Counted from the stretch's first letter, positions 26,003-39,394 are shown. The stretch: 64,000 bases of DNA from Atrichornis clamosus (GCA_013400975.1 WBMZ01008626.1:434001-498000); one strand, 5' to 3'. Notes: generated by a model not told the origin, from the sequence alone. Translations and numbers: made by a program.

Positions 26003-26224
26003 GCATTGCTAACACCCACGAGAGGCATTATTGATTTTCAAACAAGACAATGTCTGCTTGCTACTGTAGCGCTCACAGGAGGTCGTACCAAGCTCCAAAA
26101 TGAAGCAGTAATAAATTCCCTCATTCCATATGAAGGGCAATATATTCTTTTCCCTTCCAGTATCTACAGTCTGACAGCTTCATACGGCAGTGTTTGTGAA
26201 TCACTGAATGGCAGTGGGAGTTAA
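26003..26224 (+). CDS. Exon-like segment ending in a stop, product unknown
   Basis: A good acceptor (gtgtctctcttgctttgtag, ending 26002) is followed by a frame open from its first base for 73 codons, ending TAA at 26222-26224. The only stop upstream in frame is the TAG of the acceptor itself. The frame starts ALLTPTRGIIDFQTRQCLLA and ends YGSVCESLNGSGS. It holds several CpG dinucleotides, which are scarce in the surrounding DNA. It needs a phase-0 upstream exon, which the A-B-C gene does not provide, so it would belong to another gene or an alternative transcript. I do not recognise the sequence and it may be chance. Confidence 0.35.
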   Translation, partial: ALLTPTRGIIDFQTRQCLLATVALTGGRTKLQNEAVINSLIPYEGQYILFPSSIYSLTASYGSVCESLNGSGS

Positions 26225-26427
26225 TTCTATGAAAAAATTTGAAGGTGATACATTTCGGATTATGGTTGAAAGTGGAATTTGCCTACCTAAGAGGAAGCTA
26301 ACACCAAGAGTATTGCTCACCAAAAGAATTTAGGAACCCCAAGCCCAATTTTTCAAAAATATATTGTTTCCTTAGTATTATTTCCAATTACAATAACAAA
26401 TTTGCCATCAGCACAAACATGAGGCAG

Positions 26428-26462
26428 AATCTTTTTGCTCAAATCTTTTTGCTCAAATCTTT
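26428..26462. repeat. 14-bp tandem duplication
   Basis: The unit aatctttttgctca is present at 26428-26441 and 26442-26455, followed by a partial third copy. It looks like a small replication-slippage product. Confidence 0.85.
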
Positions 26463-28829
26463 TACATAAGTGGTACGAAAAGGCTGAAGAGGAAATTAGG
26501 GTTTCTTGCTACAGACACAGGTGTGACTTCTGTACCTGCACTGAAGGTTTCCTGCAGACGCATATGTAGAGAGGCATCTGAGCATTCAGTCTGGAAAATC
26601 TATGGTGGCTGTCACACAACACTCTCTCTCTTCACCTTCTTAATTCTTATTTTGCTTTTGACAGTTGGTAAGTCATCTTTTTAATGGCTCACCACAGTTT
26701 TAATGCACAACTTCAGACCAAATTGTTTGAAACCATGACTTAATTCATGGAATCTATTAAAAAATGTGTTGACAGCCTTCATTCCAGGAAGAAAATGTTA
26801 ATTACTTGTATCACAGTAGCACTCAAGATTCAGGCCATATTGCCCTAGATTATAGATATGCATAGTTCTTGTATCTGTTTTTTGCTCAAAACGAAATTGA
26901 CTGATGTGAAATACTGCTACACTTATTTTGCACAATACAGAGCTGGCTGTTATTATTGTATAGGTGAGGAATGGTGACAAAGGTATGTTAAGTGAACTGT
27001 TTAAGTTTGCAAAGAGGTCTATGGCAGAGCAAACAATCACTCACTTTCTCTAGCACAATAAGAATCACCTTTCCATGGGATATAATGTCCATATGATACT
27101 AAAGAAAGTATATGATGGAGAAACTTGACTTTTAATAACTGGCATTTCCTACAGAGTGGTTTTTATTCTGAAGCTCAATTTTGAGTTATCTTTGGGTTTG
27201 GGTCTCATAAAAAAATACTCTACAATTCCACCAAACCCAAAATGCTTCCAGCTGGGCTTTTAAAATCTGGGCCACCCAGATCAGTGGCCATTTGTGAACA
27301 TTTGCTCTTACAACTGTGATTTGACCTATATAAGAGAGTAATTCAGAAAATGTCTGGAGTCTTATTTTGTTCAACAGATCTGTAACTGATATGGGCTAAT
27401 GAAATATCATTCACCATAGTTCCTAGCCAGATTCACAACAACTTCTTGGTCCATCTGTTCACTGAAGACACAGCATTTTACATATCTCTTTGTACCCATA
27501 TTTGTAAAGTCTGTATTTAACTTCCTTCAATATATTTATGATCCTTTCTCAGTCAGAAATACAGAAACAAGTGAATTCACGAAAAAAGAAATAATATAGG
27601 TTGGGTACAACAAGAACATAAACTCCCCAACTTGAAAAAAACCAACCAAAAAACAAAAACCCCAAGCCCAACATGCTTGTTACTGAATAATATTTTGCTG
27701 TTCAAAAATACATATTTATGTGAATTCAATTCAGAGTTGCTCTTCTACCAATAATGAACTACACAGAGCTAAATTGAACAGCCCATGAATAACAAACAGG
27801 TTGAACATTGATCATTCAAAATATTCACTAAATACTTAGAAATTTTAACTGCTTTAAAACAATGACAACTTTGTCTGCTAATCTTCAGCAAGAGGGAAAT
27901 GAAATTAATAAGTAAGGATTCTATTTTATGTAGCTTCTCTGGATGGTTATCACAAAGCTTTTACAGACATATTTTTCTTACAGGTATTGGTGACACGTTG
28001 GAGAAATAATAATATTTTTTAAATAAGCTGTACATTGATTAGAATTTCTGATTAATAAGTGTTTCTTTGTTCATAAGACATAGATAAAGGCAAGGGCTCT
28101 TTAAACTAGTTTTTATCCAATAATATCATTTAATGTCTATGTAAACAAAGCCATAACATTTAATAAAATGTGCCAAGTCATAAACACTGAAGATTTTTAT
28201 TGGTTGAAAGGATCTTCATGAAAGAGTTAAGTTTAAGTTTGTCTTCAGCACTGTGGCTGTTTTCTTTTATTGTCTCAACTGCCAGGAAATGAAGCCTGAT
28301 TATAGTAGACTGATGGAAAAAAAAGTTAAAGGAGCCCACATTTCATTTACGAATTTTTAAAGAGAGATATGCACAGGTAACTCTTATAAAGAATGGTTAG
28401 ATATAAACAAGACAGTGTGTAATCTATGTATTTGCAATAAACAAAATTTGAATCCCCAAAGTTGTAGTGTCCCACTGATATACTTTTCTTTCTTTTTTGA
28501 GTAAAAAGCTGTTGGTGGAAAGGGGTTAAATACAGTTTCTAAATGAAAAAGGGTTTTATTGTGTCAAGTGTCAGGAAGTGAGTAGAGGTGCAAAGGAAAG
28601 AGAGAGCGAGAGAATAAGATCGTTAGAGCTGATACCATGAAGTGTAACATAAATTCAGAGATGACAGAGCAGGTGAGGTCTTTGAAATGCAGCCATCACA
28701 ATACTGTCACCTACAGCTGAGAATCCACAGAAGAAAAAGAAAGGAGAAGGAACCAAAAAAAAGAAAAAAAAAAAAGCAGGGGAAAAAAAGATAAGAAAAA
28801 GCATAACCACAATCCAAATGTGATCTAAA

Positions 28830-28870
28830 TACAGAGCAACAGACTTTACTACAGAGCAACAGACTTCACT
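28830..28870. repeat. 20-bp tandem duplication
   Basis: The unit tacagagcaacagactttac at 28830-28849 is followed directly by a second copy with one T-to-C change. It is a simple local duplication without coding potential. Confidence 0.85.
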
Positions 28871-30761
28871 ATATGAAGCCTACTGAAAGGAATTTTTTTT
28901 TTAAATTTCTAGTAAGCATTGTGTAAAATAGTAATAATATAATGCAGACCTTTCACACGAAGTATGTAATCTCTCCTTAGCAAGTTGCTTGCAGTGCCAG
29001 ATTCTGTCTTATAGAATCAAATTAGATACATAAATTGTATGAACATTTGGCCCTACACATATTGTTACTTTGACTGTTCCTTTTATCTTGTCAGATACCA
29101 CAAACGTTGACAACTTTATTTGTACTCACTGTGATAAATTCTCTGGTAGTGCACATAAGTGTATATATTTGCCCCAATAGAGAATGTTATCTTACACCAG
29201 ACATACTTTGGTTTTCATGTGAAGCTTCTTCATGGCTATCCAAGCAAATGATGTTAGGAAATCTTCCTTCTATTATTTTCTCCTAGTGCCACAGTATTTC
29301 ACCTCATAGACAACATGTTGCTCTTCTACTGTCTGAGCTACATGCATCCCATTGGTTTTGTTGCCTGAAGGCAAAATCCTGCAGTCAGGATTACTCAGAC
29401 AAAGATCAGAGAAGTGAACAGGAGCATTACTCACATAAGGCTGAAAGCCCCTTGTCTGGTTTGATACACAAGGTGGGCCAAGTTTTCAGTTGGTATAAAT
29501 CAATGCAGTTCCAGTGCAACAGCACAGAATTGGCATATTTCAGCCAGGTGGTGCTACATGTGCCACGCTTTCATACTACAACAGAGATATTTTTTACACC
29601 AGGAAACAGAGTTGATGCTACAGCAGCCTTGTCAATTAAAAAAAAAAACAAAAAAAACCAAAACCAAACCAAACAAACTTAAGAAACTTAAAGAAAAAAC
29701 CTACTCCACATAGTTAGTTAGGACTCCTTCAGTTCCAAATGTTGTATCTAGTTATGATAAGAGAACATATAACAAACCATATTTCATCAAAGACCAAAAT
29801 TTGCAGGGCTCATACAAGATTCATTCCTGTTTACATTACATGTCAGATTCCTAGCAATTTCTTTTGGTGTGAATGTACTAGGAGCTACGTTGCACCTTGT
29901 GAAATCCATTTAAGTTTCACAATTGGGAAGAGTACTATGAACTTTTCAAGAAAAGGATTAGAAGAAAAGGCACTAGAAGTCAGCGTGAAAAATGAGCACT
30001 ATCTAGAATAACAGCAAGCATGTCAGACTAGTAAAAAAGATAAGCAAGGCACACTGACAAACTCAAAAAGGAAAAAAAAAGACTTTTCGAATTCAAACAT
30101 CTGTGTGTTACCAAATATTCTGAAACTAAGAGTTTTTAAAGTTTGCCAGAAGAGGAAGTTACTTGACAAGCTTCAGTGATTTATATGACATTTGCTTAGA
30201 TGAGAAAGTCAACATGGGACAATCTAATAATCAACATTTAACTTGCCACGTATAAACAATTATTTCAGTATTATCTTTTTCTATGCCACAAGTCTTATGC
30301 TTACCTATAACGGAAAACGAGGACAAAGGAGTAAAAAAAATTACAAAATATAGATATTTTTGAAACTGGAGAATTTCTCTCTAACAATGTTTTTTCAAAA
30401 GGACATGATGAACATAAGAGTCTGCTTAATTATGCTATAAGACTAAATTGAAGTTGACTACTGCAGGAGATACTGGTGTAAGGCTTCAAGCAGGTGAGTG
30501 CAGAAAGTTCTAGTTTGTTTACATTGCCGGCAACTAATGACAAAGCATCCTAATTTGGGAAAGTTATCTTGCAGAATGAGCTCCTTCGTCCTGAGATCTA
30601 AGCACCCTAATGAACCAGCTGGCCATGTAAAATGTTTTCACAGAGTTTTTTAAGGCAGATATACTGACTGATGATATTTTAGACATTCTCTCTACCCACT
30701 ACTCACACAATACTTGTGATACAGTTCTTTTCACAGCTATTAACAGATAAACTTGCCTGCT

Positions 30762-30836
30762 TTGAGCAGGAGAGGCTGGACTAAATGATCCATAGAAGTC
30801 TTCCAACCTCACCTTTTCTGTAATTCTGTGGTCTTT
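30762..30836 (+). mobile_element. CR1 LINE, extreme 3' end
   Basis: Only the last ~75 bp of the family are recognisable: 'gagaggctggactaaatgat', then 'gtcttccaacctcacc', and a terminal TTCTGTAATTCTGTGG repeat in place of the ATTCTATGATTCTG-type tail. Very short 3' ends are common for CR1, because reverse transcription starts from the 3' end and aborts. It is highly diverged. Confidence 0.8.
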
Positions 30837-32985
30837 TCAAAGGAATAGCTCTATTCTTTTAAGTATGCTCTGTTTCAAACAAAGGTTCAGCTCACATTTA
30901 AATGGTCTAAACTCCACCTTTGCTCTTACGTACACTGGTTTTTTTGATAGTGATATGTCTTTGACAACATAGAGTTACCTTGTGAGCTTTTTATATATTT
31001 CTGTAGTACTTGCACTTCTGCATTGACTTGGTGGGGAAAAATCCCAGAATAATTGGGTGTGATCCTTGGTCCTAAAATCCATGCCCTGATTCTTTTATTT
31101 CTGTTGTTCTAAACTGTATTCCTATTGTATTTAATTTCTACCTTCATTCTTATTTGTATCCCGCTATTTTCAGCCTCTGTAACTTCTACAGTAAATAACA
31201 CTATTTCCATGCCATATACCCTTCTCCTTGACCAAGAGTATGTATGATGAATATTCAGGTAACTTCTCAAATTCTGGTAGAACAGGTAGCAAAAAAGGTT
31301 CCAGTCTTCCTTAATTATCCAGATAAATCTGTGCATAGCTAATCACCAGACTGCACGTTTTCCACTGATCTTTCCTGTGGCAGTTTTTTCTAATATACAG
31401 TTTTTAGATCGGATGTATGGCAGGAGTGGCCATATTTGCTCTCTAGTGGCAAGGGACTACTTAGTGATAATAGAGTGCATTAGATAAATACACAAGGGAA
31501 GCAAGGCTTGATCCCAGATTAAAAGGATAACAAGACAACTTAGTTTAAGAAGTTTTGTTTCATAGACAGAGTGCTGGACTTTATGTGAGATATAAGGCAT
31601 GTCTCACAGCAAGGAGGGACAACCCTGTGAAACAGATGTGCCCTCAGTACCCAGGCCTCTGAGTACCTTCTGTGGACACATGTGAAAAGAAACCCAGCAG
31701 GAGGACAATACAACTCTTGCAATTTCATGTTTTCTCATCAGAATTGAGTAATTTCTTAGTGTTCACTGAAGTCATCACCTGCCTGCCCCTCTCCATGACC
31801 TCATTTGTAGTGAATCTCAGCTAAACAAGAGAGCATTCTTATGCAGCCCAGGGAGCCTCGTGGAGCAGGATGTTCTGTGGGCAATAGCTATTCTCAGCTA
31901 TCTGGGAGCACATCTTCCTCTTTATAAAAAGGCACTGGATGCTGCAGTGCTGGGTATTGGTGACAGGCTTCAGCTTCAATCACACAGATAAAGCAAGGGA
32001 TAGTCACAGAATTAGTTAAATATTTTCAGTAATGACGGAAATGGATAAAATAGTGAACAAGAAGGAAATAGAATCCTCCAGAGTGTTTTATAACTTGACT
32101 AAAGGTATCATGGATAGCAGAGACTTTACAGGCTGTCAGCATTAACATTAGCAGTTTTTAACCATGACCTGAGCTCTGACAAGCTGTTTCCACACTGTCA
32201 GTCTCCCTGCTTGAGCTGGCAAGTCATATATACTAAAACTGTCCAGACTTTATCTGTGCAGTTACTTAAAAAGCCTATCTGGTGCATTTGCCTGTCCCAC
32301 CAGTACGAATAGAGCCTGGAAAAGTCTGAGTGACCTGTTAATCTGAGCAATCTTATTGGATAGTTAAAAACAAAATATCAACATGCATCGTCAGGTTGGC
32401 TTGAGACTCCTCACTGCCTTTCTATTTCAGAAGATTTTTTTTAGAAAATACCTCACTGCTGCTTAGTGCAGTCCTTGAGTAAAATGCTATTTACTAAAGA
32501 TTTGAAGAAAAGAAATTTTCCCACTTAACCACTAAAATGCTAATTTAAAAACTTTGTTGGGTAGAGTGACTAATGATTTAGAGGTATGTATTTCCTTGAT
32601 TTTCAGTATTATCTGGTCTTCTTGCTGTGCCTGTTCCTTCAGTAGCACTTTTCAAATTCTAGCTCTGGACATGCTACTGTGTGCTTGGAATTGCACAGGA
32701 AGGAGCTCTGAGTGAGTTGCAGCATGGCAATCTTGCCAGGTTCCCGATCAGGACAGCACAGTAGACAAGAGGGAACTCAACTGTTTTTCAAGCTAGATAC
32801 AGCACATAATGCTTAAATACTTCTACAAATGTTGAAATCACTCTATCATGCCAGTTTATACCTGAGCAAATGAATTTCTTCCTACTTTAATCCTAAAAGG
32901 TCATAGAATAAGAAATCTGCAAACTAAATAATTGTGTGAGTACAAAACTGGTGCTAAGCATGACATATACAAACTCCTACTACAC
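30837..32985. other. Non-coding DNA between two CR1 fragments
   Basis: No exon, RNA gene or repeat family is recognised. Open frames are at most 75 codons and show no consistent splice signals. Confidence 0.5.
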
Positions 32986-33168
32986 GTGAGGCACTGGAAC
33001 AGGTTGCCCAGAGAAGCTGTGGATGCCCCGTTCCTGGAAGTGTTCAAGGCCAGGCTGAACGGGGCTCTGAGCAACCGGGTCTAGAGGAAAGTGTCCATGC
33101 CTATGGCAGGGGGATTGAAACTTGATGATCTTTAAGGTCCCCTCCAACCTGAAACATTCTATGATTAC
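32986..33168 (+). mobile_element. CR1 LINE, 3' end fragment
   Basis: The fragment starts at 'aggcactggaacaggttgcc', continues through 'cagagaagctgtggatgccc' and 'gtgttcaaggccaggctgaa', and ends with 'cctccaacctgaaacattct' plus ATGATTAC. This is the canonical CR1 3' region and is less diverged than the copy at 3376-4089. It is truncated before any functional ORF2 domain, so it is inert. Confidence 0.95.
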
Positions 33169-36100
33169 TACATACATAGACTGATAAGTAGAGAGAAAAC
33201 TTCAGAGCACAGAATTTTTAAAGCAGAAATAATATGTAGTAAAGTCACAATGTTCTTTGAATTAACTGCTTTAAGCAGAACTTGCTTTCTAGGAGACTTT
33301 ATAAATAGAAAATCCATTGCTCCCTCATGCAATGGCTTTGCATTAAGTCTTCACTACAGAGAAAAAAACCCCCCAAACAACAATAAGAAACAAAAAGCAG
33401 GAGATTATGGCAGGGAAAAGTTATGTAAATGTATATTGAGGGGAATGTGTACATCTGCAAGATTCTATTGTCTCTAATAATGGTTTAGACACCTTTGCCT
33501 GGAGGCCTGGAGACCTTTATCTACCCAAATACCCCCATAAGAAGGAAATACCAGATAACCCTCACTGTTGATAGAATTCTGAATGCTAGGTCAATTGCAC
33601 AGCAAGTTCCTTCCTCTGTGACCTTGGTGTGGGAATGTGAGGTCACAGCTGCGGTGGTATATATTTTCATGTTTTTTGTAGAGCCAAAATATATTTTGCT
33701 CTGTATACTTCCCCAATATAAGTCCTAGCCAATCTCACAATGGAAGAGTTGGAAGCTTTCTTTTCTCTGAGTCTTGAAAAAGCAATGATCTTGGAATTGT
33801 CATTTCCTAAGTTCTAAGCCTCTTTCCCTACAATCTCAAAATAGTCCAAAGAAACCTAAAATAAAAGACAAATAAGTCACTAGTGACATTTCAATTATAT
33901 ATAGACAGAGGCAGGATCTGATCATCCACCTCTACAAACCTGAATGATCCTTTTTGAACTTAATTGAAGTGATGGATTCAATGCAATTTTTTAAACTTAA
34001 AAAGGTTTCTCTCATTCTTGTTTCAACAATGTTATTGAGTTGTGAATCTAAAGTGATTTACTTTGTCTCATATTTAGTGAATTCATGGCATTATTTAGTA
34101 AGTTTTTTGTTTTATTTTGTCTGAATAATCTAATAGGCACCATCAGATCCTAAGCTCACATCTTCTAATGGACCTCATGTGCTGAAACACAAGTTGTCAA
34201 CTATTCTCACACCTGCATTTCCTGTGTAAAACAGGTAAACTCCTGTTATCATAAATTGACAATATTTTCTGAAATGCGATGTTTTGAAAACTGTTTTGAA
34301 AGTATAAATGAAAAGTGTTGTAGAACTGTCAAATTACGAACCACTAATTATTATCTAATAGAAAAGTGACACCAGGTCTAAAAGCACTAGCCCAGAATAT
34401 TGAACCTTGACTTCCAGTTCCTAAATCTATGTAGAAGTTAATGGTCAGAAATATATTTGTCTTTGGACTGGAAGGCTACATCAAATAATCCATGAAGCAA
34501 AACATCCTGAAATGCAATTCTGCAGACTTCGGGGTTCCCTCTTAATTTGAAAATCTAAGGCTGAACTCTGTATGTATGTACAGTGGAATGCAACAAAAGA
34601 AATGAACCATTTAAAGCAACAATGCAGAAACGGGCTAGAGCACATATTCAGACTTGTCTTGAAGTACATTCTTAGGTAGGTGTGATGTTACTTCTGAAAG
34701 GTAACCTACTATTTATTATAAAGGTCTTTCTGTCCTCAGCCACCCAAACAGCAGAACAAGCAATTGAAAAATAACTAAGCCCCTGCCTCTTCATATGGAG
34801 AATTATTCGCAGAGGAAGGTAAAATATGCAAGGATTTTTTTTTGTTGTTCTTTGTAAGTTTTGTATAGTTTATGTGTAAATCTAGTCAGATAAAGAAGCT
34901 ATTTTTTATTAGCTTTACTCTGCTTTTAATTAACTTTTCCCCCTAGGATTATATTTGTATGTGTAACGGTGTACCTCAAGAAAAACAAAAGCCAGTGACC
35001 TTGGAAGGAAACCACTGGACAGACAAAGTTCCTGAATCCTGCAGTTCCTTCTCAGGGTCATTCCCCATTTGGGGTCCCTTTTTACTAACTCTGCCAAAAG
35101 ATCACAGACAAACCAACAGATGATACTGGAACTGGTCACAGCAAACTCTGCACAGGGGAGGTCAAAGTTCTTAAAAGTGTTAACTGGCAAACATTTCAAA
35201 ATCTGTATTTGCTGCTTTGCAAGAAATTTCTTCCCAAAATGTCCTTTGCCAGAGGTAAGACCATTAACAAAATTCTTAAAACAGGCCAACTTTATCAACT
35301 TACAAATAAAATAGCAGCAACAGGCCAGCAAACTTCTGTACCCTGAACACTGCTTTTCAAGTGAAGGACATAATTAGCTGAAAAATACAAGGTTGCCGAG
35401 CTGTTCTTTAACATTTCTGAATTTATTTATAGGGAAGCAGAGTGTGTTCTAAATCTTAGTAAGGGCTTATTTAATGAGAGTTCCTCTAATCTTTTCCATG
35501 CTGGAAATAAGGTGTCAATAGTTCTAAAATGAAATAGTACCTAAAACACAACTAAGTCATTTCTTCATAGTTCAAAGTTATTTGCATAAGATATATCAGC
35601 CTTTGCAAATATTTACTTTGCTATAGCCAAAGACACTGCAAATTATATGTGATGGGTTTGAACTCCTGTCTTTCACACTTGTCTTTGAGTTTCTGTCTTT
35701 CACTCTTGCTGGGTTTCAGAAAGATGAAGAGAAGAAATAATTTCTTTCTCAAATAAGATCCAACATGGACTTCAAAGTGAAAGACCTGAATTCTACCTAT
35801 AAAATTTGATTACAGCCTGATTAAAAAGATGGGGGGGAAAAAAGGAGCTGTATTCATGGGCTCATTACTGGCACAAAAAGGGGATGCTCATACAGACCAT
35901 AGAGAATTTAAAAGATTTATTTATGATGTATTACTGTAATTTTTAATTTAGACATGCAAATTTTTTAATTTGCACTGACTGCTTTGCCTTAATGGTTTTG
36001 ATTAATACTTGGAGGTAGTGTTTGTGAAAGAGATTTATACTGTGATTCATCTGCAAAATAATCAAATCATTACCAGCTAATGACAAAGCTGTGAAAAATG

Positions 36101-38386
36101 ATATAGATACTGTGTAACTCCCAGATATTGCAGTGCACGTGAAGGTGCCCAGTTCTTTCAGTAAATGTGGACTTCTGTTAATAACTGCTCAGAAGTTTGC
36201 TCTATGTCTCTTCCACTTTGGTAACAAAAAACATTGATCTTAATAAAGCTGTCCGATAAAAGTAGCAGCTATTAACTTTCCTGAACCCTACATTCTATGA
36301 ACATGCTGAGGGTTGGAGACATCACTTCTCTTAACTCAGAAAGGAAACCCCATAGAAATGTCTATATGGTCTTGTCATAGACAGGAGAATCCTCAACAAC
36401 AAAAGTAGGTAATGTCTGTAGCTTCCATTATTAACAAATAAAAATAATAATTATTGCCTGTAGCTTTCTAAGCAATTTGCAATTGTAAGTTTCTTGCTTC
36501 CTATCATGAAATTCTCACTTCACCTTCTTTTCTGGGAAATATATTGCTGTAAGTCTAATGAAAGAATCACTGCACTGCTAATATATGGTTTATTTTGCAA
36601 CATGAGTGCATGTACACAGACATACATGCATAAACATGCATGCATGATAAGTCCAAAGTCTTAGAACTGTCTCTGGATGGAGACAATTGCAAAATAACCC
36701 TATACAATTAGCTAGCAAGATATTCTTTTGCTTGACTTCAAGTTTTTTATGGAATTACAGCAGAATTTCCTTTTTTTAAAAAGGGTTTTCCTAAAGACCA
36801 GATAAATCAGAACTTTCTGCTGCACAACAGCAAGAAAACAGGAAGAGAAAACAGTTTGTGAATTTTTTTCTCTAAACCAATCTAGATCACAGATGTAAAC
36901 TAGAGTAGTTTAAAAACTCTAAAACAGTTAAGCTACATGGTTTTAAACCAGCTGTTAACCTGGTCCCATTGGTTCCATCGATCTAAGGATGTAGTTACAC
37001 TTCAGGGCTTAAATTCAGCTACACATTGCTGCCTCTCTCCTTCCCCTTGCCAAAGAATACTTTACTGATATTTCACTTGTATCCAGTGCTGATTCAGTTC
37101 AACTCACTGAGCTGACAGAAAACTAACCAAAAAAAACCCCAGCTAATTTATTTATGTGACTCACTCTTCAGCTGTGGCATTGCTATAGTTGAGGCAAGGG
37201 AGCTGGGTGTGTGTGGGTGCGTGTGTGTGGAGCAGCCTGCCCTTTGGACAACAACCTTGTTGTTAAGTCAGGTCAAGCAATAAAACCCCCTTTGTTATTC
37301 TACAGTGCATTGTGAGATTTCAAACCAAATGCAAGTCCCACAGAATATATCAACCTTCTCTAAGCTCTCATTTTCTAAGCAGAGACACTGTCAGATTTCT
37401 TCATGATCATAAATCTATTCTTTGATTTTTCTTTCTGCATGACTCATATCTTCTATCTGCCTTTCCACAACAGCCTCTAAAACTTCAACAGCCTGCTCAT
37501 GGATTAACAGCAACATCTTCTCTTCTGCCAAACCATCCTATAAAAGTTCTTGGTTGTCTGATAGAGTGATTCAGTTATTATCACTTGAGTATCAAAACCT
37601 AGGCAACTCCCTGCCTCGGAGGGACGCCAGTCTAGTTTACATACTCAGTTTTCGATCCCATGACTCTGTACAGCCTATGTTCCCTTCAAGTACCTGAGTT
37701 TACATACCAACTTAGACTACTCACAGGTGAGCAAACTCAAGCCTCACCTACTACCTGTCAAATAAATTCTTCCTTCATGGGCAGAGTTCAAAACAAAATC
37801 AGTCATGGACCGCAGCTGAGTTTCCCCATCCGGAGAAGCAGTCTAGACTAACTATGAGCAGCCAGGAAAGTCTAGCGTAGATGTGAGCTTTAACCTAAAT
37901 TCATGTGATAGAAGGTGTACTGAGTACCTAAATCCTGTCTGTTGAACTAGATCTATGCCACATTCAAGAGTATTTCTCTCTAAAGCACTACCAACCGTGA
38001 GCAGCAAGCAACTGAGCTCAAGACTTCACTGCACACTCTACTCAATGCCCTTTGCAGTCCCCTAGCTGCTTATTCATTCTGCCTCAGCTTTTGCATTACT
38101 GTGGTTACTCCAACTCTGTCACTGTTCTGGGAAAGAATTGCACAGAAACAGACACGTGAGGGTAAAGTGGGGCAAATGAAAGCAGGAGGCAACCTGAGGT
38201 TTAAAAAATACCTACACAAACCTGTCAAGGAAAAGTATGTTTGTTCTACATAAATATTCAGTGAGACAAAGTGAGTTACCTGTGGGGTGCTGTGTGATGG
38301 CTACCTGGCTGCGTGCTCCCATATCCTCTCAACTCCTGTTCCTGAGAATCTCTCGGAATGGAAACTTGTTAGTAACAAAATGTCAC
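33169..38386. other. Non-coding A+T-rich DNA
   Basis: No gene or repeat family is recognised. The region 34930-35331 has overlapping open frames on both strands (133 codons on minus, 81 on plus) but no splice support, and the proteins are not recognised. A GT-rich microsatellite-like tract lies at about 37207-37231. An inverted octamer-like motif lies at 35954-35974 (see findings). Confidence 0.5.
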
Positions 38387-38521
38387 CTCTCATTCTACTT
38401 ATCTGTGCTACCAAATAATTAATTAGGTCTAATTTTAAGTATCCATCACACTGCTGATTAACACTTTCATTAAAACCAGTGTAATGTCCTGCAATCACTG
38501 AAATAGCATTCATTTTCTCTC
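38387..38521 (-). CDS. Exon-like segment on the minus strand
   Basis: Read on the minus strand, a strong acceptor (ggctagcccttttttcag) precedes an open frame that begins EKMNAISVIAGHYTGFNESV and ends LINYLVAQISRMR, followed by GTGACA as a fair donor. Length is 135 bp, entering and leaving in phase 1, so it would be a symmetrical internal exon. An N-E-S sequon and a Cys are visible. There is no linked exon that I can find with confidence, and the surrounding open frame (93 codons) is not exceptional. It may be a chance combination. Confidence 0.25.
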
Positions 38522-39289
38522 CTGAAAAAAGGGCTAGCCTAAAATTGCTGATCTGTGACTTCATGAAACCCACTGATTCCAATACCTAATAGTGACTTGG
38601 TACAGAGGAGTGCATGCAGTGATATTTTTAGCCCATCCAACCTGCAGCAGTAAGAAATATTGCCATGCAAATTCATGCTGAACTGGGGCTAGATCTGCAA
38701 AGTGGTTTGACAAATGCTAAGTGTTGCAAATATTCCAATACCTAACTTTTAGACACTGTGTTAGAAAGTTATGCAGCCTAGCTTGTCTTGTTTTCATAGG
38801 AAGATTTTGGCACTTCTAAACAGGATTCACAGAAGACAACAAACTAAGCACAGAACTGCTGAAATAAATGATGAGCGAAAGAAGGATTTGGGCTGCACCA
38901 CTGAAAATACCATGAAATTCTGTCTGGTTTGGTTCCTTGATCCTTCTAGAAATAAAGATCAAGCAAGGCACATTTACACATTTACTCATAACATAAAAAT
39001 GAGGTGCAATTATAAATTCAGTAGTTCAAAACTAGGTACCTAGTAAATCCAGGCACTTTCAGGGTTGAGCAGCATCTATGCTGTAAGTTTTAAGAATCTC
39101 AATGTCCCTCTTGAAGTTACTCTCAATTGCATCCAAAATAAAGTTCCTGCAGTCTGACCTAATTCAAAGCCCAGAGAAAAGAGTAAAGTTCTTAAATCCA
39201 ACCACTAATTTATTATTCTAGCAAAACTGGCACTTAAATATATATCTATAATAATATATACATATTCATAATTAATAATGTGCATTGCA
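38522..39289. other. Non-coding DNA
   Basis: Nothing recognised. An open frame of 90 codons on the plus strand (38771-39043) has no supporting splice sites or recognisable product. Confidence 0.5.
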
Positions 39290-39394
39290 GTTACTTTCGC
39301 CAAACTTTTACAGCACTTGGGTATCTAACCATTTCATGGAAGANGGTTACTTTCGCCAAACTTTCACTTGGGTATCTAACCATTTCATGGAAGA
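39290..39394. repeat. Duplicated block around a single N: probable assembly seam
   Basis: A ~50-bp block (gttactttcgccaaactttt ... ttcatggaaga) is present at 39290-39343 and again at 39346-39394. The single undetermined base of the window, N at 39344, sits at the junction. The first copy carries about five extra bases (acag plus neighbours). The arrangement is what results when two contig ends that overlap are joined without merging the overlap. A real tandem duplication is the alternative. Any frame called across this point is unreliable. Confidence 0.85.

Larger units (their letters stand above)
26225..30761. other. Non-coding A+T-rich DNA
   Basis: No gene is recognised. Small local duplications occur at 26428-26462 (14-bp unit, 2.6 copies) and 28830-28870 (20-bp unit, two copies). 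A-rich low-complexity runs lie at about 28750-28800 and 29639-29680. The stretch at about 28000-28200 is A+T-rich and includes words such as GTAAACAAA that resemble forkhead sites, but site matching alone is not evidence of function. Confidence 0.5.

Noticed and set aside
34930..35331. 133-codon minus-strand frame
   Set aside because: The opposite strand is open over most of the same stretch, no splice signals fit, and the product is not recognised.
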